Made by a program: the position numbers and the translations under genes
Assembly (NCBI GenBank): GCA_001586965.3
Contig: LUCW03002340.1
Span: 1-25,000 of the forward strand
Length of the DNA stretch: 25,000 bases
Source: Sphaeroforma sirkka
Lineage: Eukaryota; Opisthokonta; Ichthyosporea; Ichthyophonida
Direction: 5' to 3'
The notes under the pieces: model-generated
What the model was told of the DNA's origin: nothing
Databases searched by the model: none
Seen by the model: only the letters and a program-made list of their open reading frames with translations
Shown here: positions 18,592 to 25,000 of the stretch, piece after piece
Numbering within the stretch: position 1 is the stretch's first letter
Layout of the letters: the number at the start of each line of letters is the position of its first letter

Positions 18592-21500
18592 TCATTCTTG
18601 CAGATACGCCTGGTGCTCTACTAATCGTTTGAACGGGCCGTCTTTACTCATTAATTCAGTGTAGTTGCCCTGTTCAGCAACCTGTGGTAGATTTATACGT
18701 GTGGAGACCGACGTTGTAGTTAGTATATTTGCGTGCACGTATGTGTAGGTGCGAGATCAGAGATTCGATTACTTGACTAGTAGTCTTCCAACGAAGTGTA
18801 CATTTGCAAGAAGCAAAGAACATTGCTAACAGTTGCTTTGCATAAAAACCCAGATCTAGCGTGTTCGATAAACGTAGAAACCAAATTAGTCTCACAATCA
18901 TCGTAAGGACAAGATATGCACGTCCAGTTGGCCTTATCCGTCATATCTTATACTAGTTGTACAAGTACAAATGATAGCACACGTTTGCCTCATCCATCAT
19001 ATCTTATACTAATTGTACAAGTACAAATGATATCTTATACTAATTGTACAAGTACAAATGATAGCTGAGATAATGGTATCGCACGCGGGGCACCAGACGG
19101 GGTGCATTCGCCAATCTGCGGGGATTAGTTGCATGACACCGAAAATACACGAAAGTGTAAATAGAAATAGCACTACGTGTATACTTTGATTCAATGTGAC
19201 TCACCTTGCCGTCTTCAATAACGGCAATGCTATCCGCTCGTTTGATAGTAGACAGCCGGTGCGCTATTGTGATCACTGTGCGACCTACCAGCAGGTGCCT
19301 GCGGGTGATAGAGGTCCAGAGAAACGAGGTGTCAGGCGACAGGCTAAGCAAAATATGTCGGGATATTGAATATAGTGAACATGCTTGTGTGTATACCTAA
19401 CTGAAAGTAGACTCTAATGCCTGTGTTGATGCCACTTGTGCGGAGTCAGGGCCAAAAGACGTGGGTAGCGGAGACATCTAAGCATGTGTATTGACAACTT
19501 GAAGGAGCTTTCAAGCCAGGGGATCGGCGTGCCTTGAATCTGACTGCCAGCTATATGTAGTTGCTGGTGGGGTTGTGCGCATCGAGTAAGACACCATCTG
19601 CTTATTTGGGGAATGCATGTAGGTAGACGACACCCAATGCCTCCTTCTTATACACGCGCGCCGCTCGCTCAACAACACACAGAACATGCATGTCGAGTGC
19701 AGATAGTCCTCCTTGTATCAAGCATTTACTCTAGAAATTCACACTAATATGTACACAAGTTGCACCCATACTTAAATTTGATGTAAATTGTTGTACACAG
19801 AAAAGAGCCACAACGATATAACGCATGTCACAGAAGACTCAATGCACATACTTCTCCAAGGCATCTTGCACCAGCCGTTCACTCTCTCCGTCGAGAGCAC
19901 TTGTAGCCTCATCCAGTATCAGGATGGTGGGGTTCTTGAGCAACGCTCGAGCAATCGCCACACGCTGGCGTTGCCCACCGGACAAGCTGAGTCCCCTCTC
20001 TCCTACCATGGTATCGTACCCATCCTGGAAACTGGTGATAAACTCGTGCGCATTGGCCTTCTTCGCGGCACTCACTGTTGTATTGATGGTAGGATATGAA
20101 GAATTGCTTGTGATTGGACTGCGGAAGTTCTGCCAGGCTCCAGACCCCTTTGCAATTGGTCATAAAACTGTCTATGGATTTACGCGTTTTGTATACATCT
20201 GGTACAGGCACCGTTACCAACAGCAGGAATCTCGAATGACAACTCTACATACACGCAGCCATCGGAATGCAGCTTGTATTACCTTGATCTTACACGCAAG
20301 CATGCGAAAGTGAACTTAGATCTATACCTACCAACATACCACATATCCACAGCGTTACGACCACATGCGATGCTATAGGCGATAGTTGCGCTTAACAGAA
20401 CAGGTTCCGATAACACAAACTGCAAAGTGAAATGATGAGACACCCGCTTGTACATCTCAATTAGACGTCTAAATATGTGCAAACACCCTTGTATTCATAT
20501 TAAAACTTTTTCGTACGACCGGACAGGTACAGTCATACCGTAGTATTGCCAGAGATGGACTTGATAGATAAGATGGGGCTGACTGTCCACACTAATACGT
20601 ACATGTTCCCACTTACTACCCGAATGAGCCAGGACAAGCACATTCCAATACGCGAACATAACTTTGTATTGAAATATATATATACATGTGGACACACACA
20701 CACACTCTCTCTCTCTCACAGACACAACGGACACAGACACAGACACAGGCACAAACACGCATATATATATATATATATATATATAGCAGACACAGACACA
20801 GACACAGGCACAAACACACACACAGGCATATCTATCTATCTATATATATATATATATATCGTACCGATCTCCCTCACATCCGCATCGTCGCAACCATACG
20901 CAATGTTATCGGCGATGGATCCGCTAAACAGGGTGGGTTCTTGACTGACCACACCCACATGCGAGCGCAGCCAGTGTGGGTCGAGGTCACGCACATCGCG
21001 ACCATCGATCTTCACGGTGCCCGAATTAACGTCATACAGTCTGATTGTAATGGAGATAAATTAATGGATCAGTATTACGAATACAAAAACTATCTAGTGC
21101 AGATACATACGAGACAAGAATGCAGCGAAATTTGCCAAAGTGGTTTTGTATTGAATCACGACGTTTGACGCATGGTTGCAATCAGTGAAGCTAACCTGAT
21201 AAGTATGAAATAGAAACGGCGCAAAACTATGGTATCGAGTAGTGTTTAAGTATAGTGCAGTAGAGTATATATCGAATAGGCTATAATGTTGACAATGGTA
21301 GTGCAGCCGCAATAGACTAGCATTGTGCGCACCGAGGTAATTAATCTCTCATCAGATTGCGTTTGAGTATAGTACAAGCCGAACCAACCACTCTAAATCC
21401 CGAATTTGTATCCAAGCCACGCATTTCAGTGCATTAGCACGCGACACTGACTTGTACACAGACTGTATCACAGGAAGAAACAAAAGCCCGCATGATCTTG

Positions 21501-24500
21501 AAACTACAATTGCAACCCATCAATCTAAAAAACCATGATTACGGTACACACATAGATTTACATTTTCCACATTTACAGACTTAGAAGAAAACATCATACA
21601 TAATACATACATATACACATATATACGCACATACACAAGAATACGTCCGTGTACAACAACTCACAAACCTGAACAGTATACTTCCAAGCGTACTCTTGCC
21701 GCTACCACTGCCTCCCACCACTCCCAGTACACTATTAGCAGGCACGCTCAGATTCAGACCATTGAACACTTTAGCATCCCCCCGGGATTCGTACGAAAAA
21801 TCGACATTTTCAAACTCCAATGAGCCCTTGAATTCCTCCTTGGGGATCGTAGTACCACCTTCAAAGTTCATCTTAGGATCTCTGTGCAGCAATTCGAACA
21901 GCCGTTCGCCTGCTCCTGCCCCCTATGGGTGTAGGATAGGAACATTGATGTCTTGTGTGGTACGGGATAGGGTAGAGACCACGTGAATCACACACAACGT
22001 GACATGATCTAGCACGCAGCATCAGGCAACCCCCCAGACTCTTTGATTCATTGAAGGTAGCAGACTTCTAAGCCCTGATGTCACCACATTAGCAACGCAC
22101 TGAACGAACCTCTTACCACGATAATAATAGTGTAAAGGGCCAACTAGCCACGGAGTCAGCGACAATCGTACAAACACTATGACCACAACCATACAAACAT
22201 AATAAATAGCAAAGGATAACACGCAGAAATGCAATCGACTACCGACTTACCCTCATTAGATCAGAATAGCATCGGCTAAGGTTCACCACTGAGCCAGCAA
22301 CGTAAACCGTGTACAGCAGGAAAGACGTAAGGTTTCCCACGGTCAGCTCGCCTGTTTGCATCATGTTACCGCCATACCACAGCACTCCCTGTGAAGGTGT
22401 ATGCCAATACATCAAAGTCATCAATAAGAATCTGTATACTTAATATGAGTGGGCGTTCGTAAACCAACTTTTTACGCGACAATAGGGTCGTGAACTATAT
22501 TGTGTTGCAATAATGATCATATGCTCACGGAGATGTGGCTGGGGTGATGTACTTTGAAACTTATGTGAACCAGCTTTTAAAATATATAGCTGACATACTA
22601 TTTGACACTCATCACGTCAGACTTGACTCCAGAACAAATAGGGTAATGACCTAAGCCTAATTGAGAACCTATAGCTAGCTTCAGTACTCCTTCACACATC
22701 TGAATCTGCCGAATGATATCTTTACCTGTATAAGAACAGACATACCAGCATTATGAAGTTGCCGGTCATTCCAGTTGAACCGAAGAACATCCCCTGGGCC
22801 AATGCTTCGGTGTGACCCAACTTCCGCACGTCATTTACTTTCGAGTCGAAGCGAGCCATTTCATCGGTTTCCTTCGCGAAAGCTCGGACCGTTCTAATGT
22901 TCGCAATTCGTTCTTGTCCTACCTACAATTAAGAATACAGAGTTTAGTCATTTCCGCATGCCTCATAGGCATCGAACCAAGAACAGGTACTACATCAGCA
23001 ATTGGGGTCATCCGCTTTCGCGTATAATGTATTGTACACATATGGGACAACACAAATCAAAATATTTAAAAAATATTTTCTCACACACGCACACCTGCGT
23101 GGTCTCAGCGAGGCTATCCTGAACTCGTTTGGAGAGACTCTTGACATAGCGGCCGTAGCCCATAGCCATCAGACCAACCACGGGCACTACCCCAGTGACG
23201 GTGGCCATGAGCTTCATTGACATAGCAGCCATCATACCGATTCCCGCACCCGCTTGAATAACATTCCGCAGGATGTCGGAGATACTCTCGGTGATACTCT
23301 TACCTGTGACAAAAGTTGCACCATTAAGAAAGGTTGTGAGAGAGAGGACGTAATGGTCGAAAGTGACAGCGGTATGAGTAGTCTACTTTTCGTATCGAGA
23401 ATATATGTAAGTGAGGGTTTGATATTTCGGTTACGGAGATAGACCATTGTAACTGTGTGCAACTGCTTCGGGTTATGTATATGGTAACTCCTCGGTCTGG
23501 TTTTGCGGATGCCTAAAAAAAAAAAAGATCGGTCGAAGTGAGCAGGCAGGGACTGCACCCCAAAAATAAACCTACAGAGAAATGTCCTTTTATATGTAAA
23601 TCTCAGTTCGACATATTCAGATGTAGACAAAGACAAATAAGAGCACCAATGAATCGAGATACCCTAAAATCGCACGAGACAATTGTGGTCGAGCATAGTA
23701 CACATTCCAAGTAAGCTGATAAGCTATACACAAAAATCGGAACGCAAACGTATGGGTTAGATGCCTTCTCTATTTAAAGAAGAATGAGATACGAGCTATA
23801 CGAGAAAAAAGTGTGAGTCGGACGGAAAATAGTTGACCAATCCAACATACGGCTACCCATCTAAAAATGAACACGTCATCTATTCGAGAGCACGCTTGAC
23901 TGCGTATTGCTAACGAATACAGCGCGCACCACGATATTTTGTATAAGTTTGGGTAGGCGCACAAAGCTTACCTACAAGCTGTGTGTCTGCTGACAACCGA
24001 TTGACCAACTCGCCGCTCTGGTTGGCATCGAAGAAGGCGGTTTCCTGAGTCATGATGGAGCGGAATACGCGAGAGCGCAACCGAGCGACAATGTTTTGGG
24101 ACGAAGTCTGAAAGAGATATACGCGCCCGAAGTTGGCAAGGCCTCCGACCAAAAAGACCCCACCAATGGCCCATGAGAGTGTGCGTAGCTTCTCCATACC
24201 TGTGGTATGTGCATGGTGGGCAGTATGCAGCTTTAATGAAGGAATGACAGTGGTAGCGACCACCCTTTGCGTACAGTTGCAACTAAGATATAGGCACAAT
24301 CGCCTTCAAAATCTGGATTAGAACGTGTCTTGGGCGTGAAAATTTTACATTCATATGTGGTAAACTCTACAAAAAATTCACTTATCAGAAGCAGGGAAAG
24401 GGATGATGGTTACTGGCATGTCTTTGCTCCGTCAAAAATCTGTACACTCGATGACAATTATGCACAGAAAAAATAAAACAAGTTCACCCAGATAACGAGA

Positions 24501-25000
24501 ATACAATGAATCCATACACCTGCTTGCAGCTACATAAATATTGATTGCGATTCATTATCGTACTATAAACCCATCAAAACAACTTACAAACCCCAGATTA
24601 GTTCGCTTCAACACACCATGTTCGGGATCCACGATCATATCTATGACTTTTCCCACTCCATACGGTACACTCACGGTCACGGCTGATGATACAAACAACA
24701 GTGCGACTGCGACGACCAGCTTGGCAGCCTCAGGCTTGGCGAATGAAAACAACGTCTTGATTGACGGTTTCGGTGCCTTTGTCGCAGGTTCAGCACTTGC
24801 ACTCTGAGAATGAGTGAAGGGAAGCATACATAGATTTTAATACAAATAAGCCGGAAGATCACACCACGATCCAATGCTGCAAAGAGCCAGTATTGTCACA
24901 GCAGAACATACATACGCGGGCCAAGCGTAAGCAATAAAATAAATGAAAGCAGTACTCTAGCACGGAAATGAGAATCTTCAAATCTTACGCCTGCTGCCTT
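18592..25000 (-). CDS. ABCB10: ABCB10/Mdl1-like mitochondrial ABC transporter, eleven exons (5' end outside window)
   Basis: Exons inferred on the minus strand: 25000-24989 (partial), 24803-24588, 24230-23972, 23303-23095, 22922-22746, 22388-22251, 21922-21669, 21040-20865, 20074-19852, 19298-19205, 18681-18592. All introns are GT-AG, all phases agree, and the exons sum to 1,848 bases (615 codons plus stop). The membrane domain starts near residue 32 ([19 protein letters not shown]) and includes [20 protein letters not shown] and [15 protein letters not shown], close to ABCB10. The nucleotide-binding domain has Walker [10 protein letters not shown] (407-415), Q-loop SQEP, LSGGQ (511-515), Walker B ILILDE (531-536) and AHRLST with His568. 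The C-terminal exon reads [20 protein letters not shown], the usual family ending. All catalytic motifs are canonical. The presequence should lie beyond position 25000. The family exports an unsettled substrate from the mitochondrial matrix; human ABCB10 is linked to haem synthesis and redox protection. Confidence 0.9.
18943..19062 (+). repeat. Three copies of a 33-base repeat in the last intron
   Basis: Copies at 18943-18975, 18999-19031 and 19030-19062 share ATATCTTATACTA(A/G)TTG followed by TACAAGTACAAATGAT; the second and third overlap by two bases. Only one mismatch separates copy 1 from the others. The unit contains the palindrome TTGTACAA. They lie in the intron 19204-18682 of the ABC gene. 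Confidence 0.85.
20340..20419 (-). pseudogene. Relic duplicate of a nucleotide-binding-domain exon
   Basis: Inside intron 20864-20075 the minus strand reads [20 protein letters not shown], which aligns with [20 protein letters not shown] of the genuine exon (21040-20865) at about 10 of 20 residues, and continues to a GAT-type codon match. It is preceded by TTTGCAG and followed by GTATGT, so splice-like signals are present. However, its frame (phase 0 in, phase 2 out) does not fit the flanking exons, which end in phase 2 or phase 1. It covers only the Q-loop half of the exon. It looks like an old partial exon duplication that has decayed. Confidence 0.55.
20685..20860 (+). repeat. Compound microsatellite in an ABC intron
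   Basis: The order is CACACA, CTCTCT, ACACAGACACAGACACAGGC, (TA)n, then a second copy of the ACACAGACACAGGCACAAAC block (20729-20760 and 20787-20819), then TATC and (TA)n. It ends only a few bases from the splice donor of exon 21040-20865 (donor G at 20864). Confidence 0.85.
23304..23971 (-). other. 668-base intron, no extra gene seen
   Basis: Donor GTAAGC at 23971 and acceptor TTTTGTCACAG ending at 23304. The join restores Gly-Lys in the [13 protein letters not shown] segment, matching ABCB10 spacing. An A-run at 23514-23526 (T-run on the gene strand) is the only notable simple sequence, and no RNA or coding feature is recognised. Confidence 0.6.

Noticed and set aside
20340..20419. A working alternative exon of the ABC gene
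   Set aside because: Its entry and exit phases do not match the exons on either side, and it lacks the first half of the exon it resembles.

Overview
The window is nuclear DNA of a single-celled eukaryote. The evidence is spliceosomal GT-AG introns with phase-consistent exon joins, a mitochondrial-type presequence, AATAAA signals, very long TA/CA microsatellites and LTR-retrotransposon debris. The gene content (VTC-type polyphosphate polymerase plus two ABCB10/Mdl1-like mitochondrial ABC transporters) and intron density would fit a protist or early opisthokont, for example an ichthyosporean-like organism. That placement is a guess and no marker here fixes the taxon.

Layout. Positions 1-8200 (minus strand) hold two related Ty3/gypsy-like retroelements placed head to tail. 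Element A (5641 to beyond position 1) is nearly complete in domain order: gag, zinc knuckles, protease, reverse transcriptase, RNase H, a Dam-methyltransferase-like domain and the start of an integrase zinc finger. It is broken by several frameshifts, and a tRNA-like sequence sits in gag. Element B (8200-5642) is a deleted, apparently chimeric relative: gag start joined to an open RT-RNase H-methyltransferase-like frame, with a 21-base inverted leader fragment at the join. Positions 8201-11076 are non-coding: a possible plus-strand LTR remnant, AT-rich sequence, and islands unusually rich in GACTC/GAGTC.

Positions 11077-12501 (plus) encode an intronless VTC-family protein, a complete polyphosphate polymerase domain with three C-terminal membrane helices but no SPX domain. 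It converges on an ABCB10-like half-transporter gene (17421-12890, minus) with two exons separated by a 2,015-base intron that is mostly TA/CA microsatellite. Upstream in the same orientation is a second ABCB10-like gene (18592 to beyond 25000, minus). I resolved eleven exons and ten introns for it; all splice phases agree and together give 615 codons plus stop, with only the 5' end missing. One intron carries a decayed duplicate of a nucleotide-binding-domain exon.

The three host genes need not form a pathway. The ABC pair is a tandem family of probable inner-mitochondrial-membrane exporters, and the VTC protein is a membrane-bound polyphosphate synthase candidate. The points most worth checking are the SPX-less VTC protein, the retroelement with the methyltransferase-like domain and 21-base terminal inverted repeats, the chimeric junction of element B, and the contrasting intron structures of the ABC pair.
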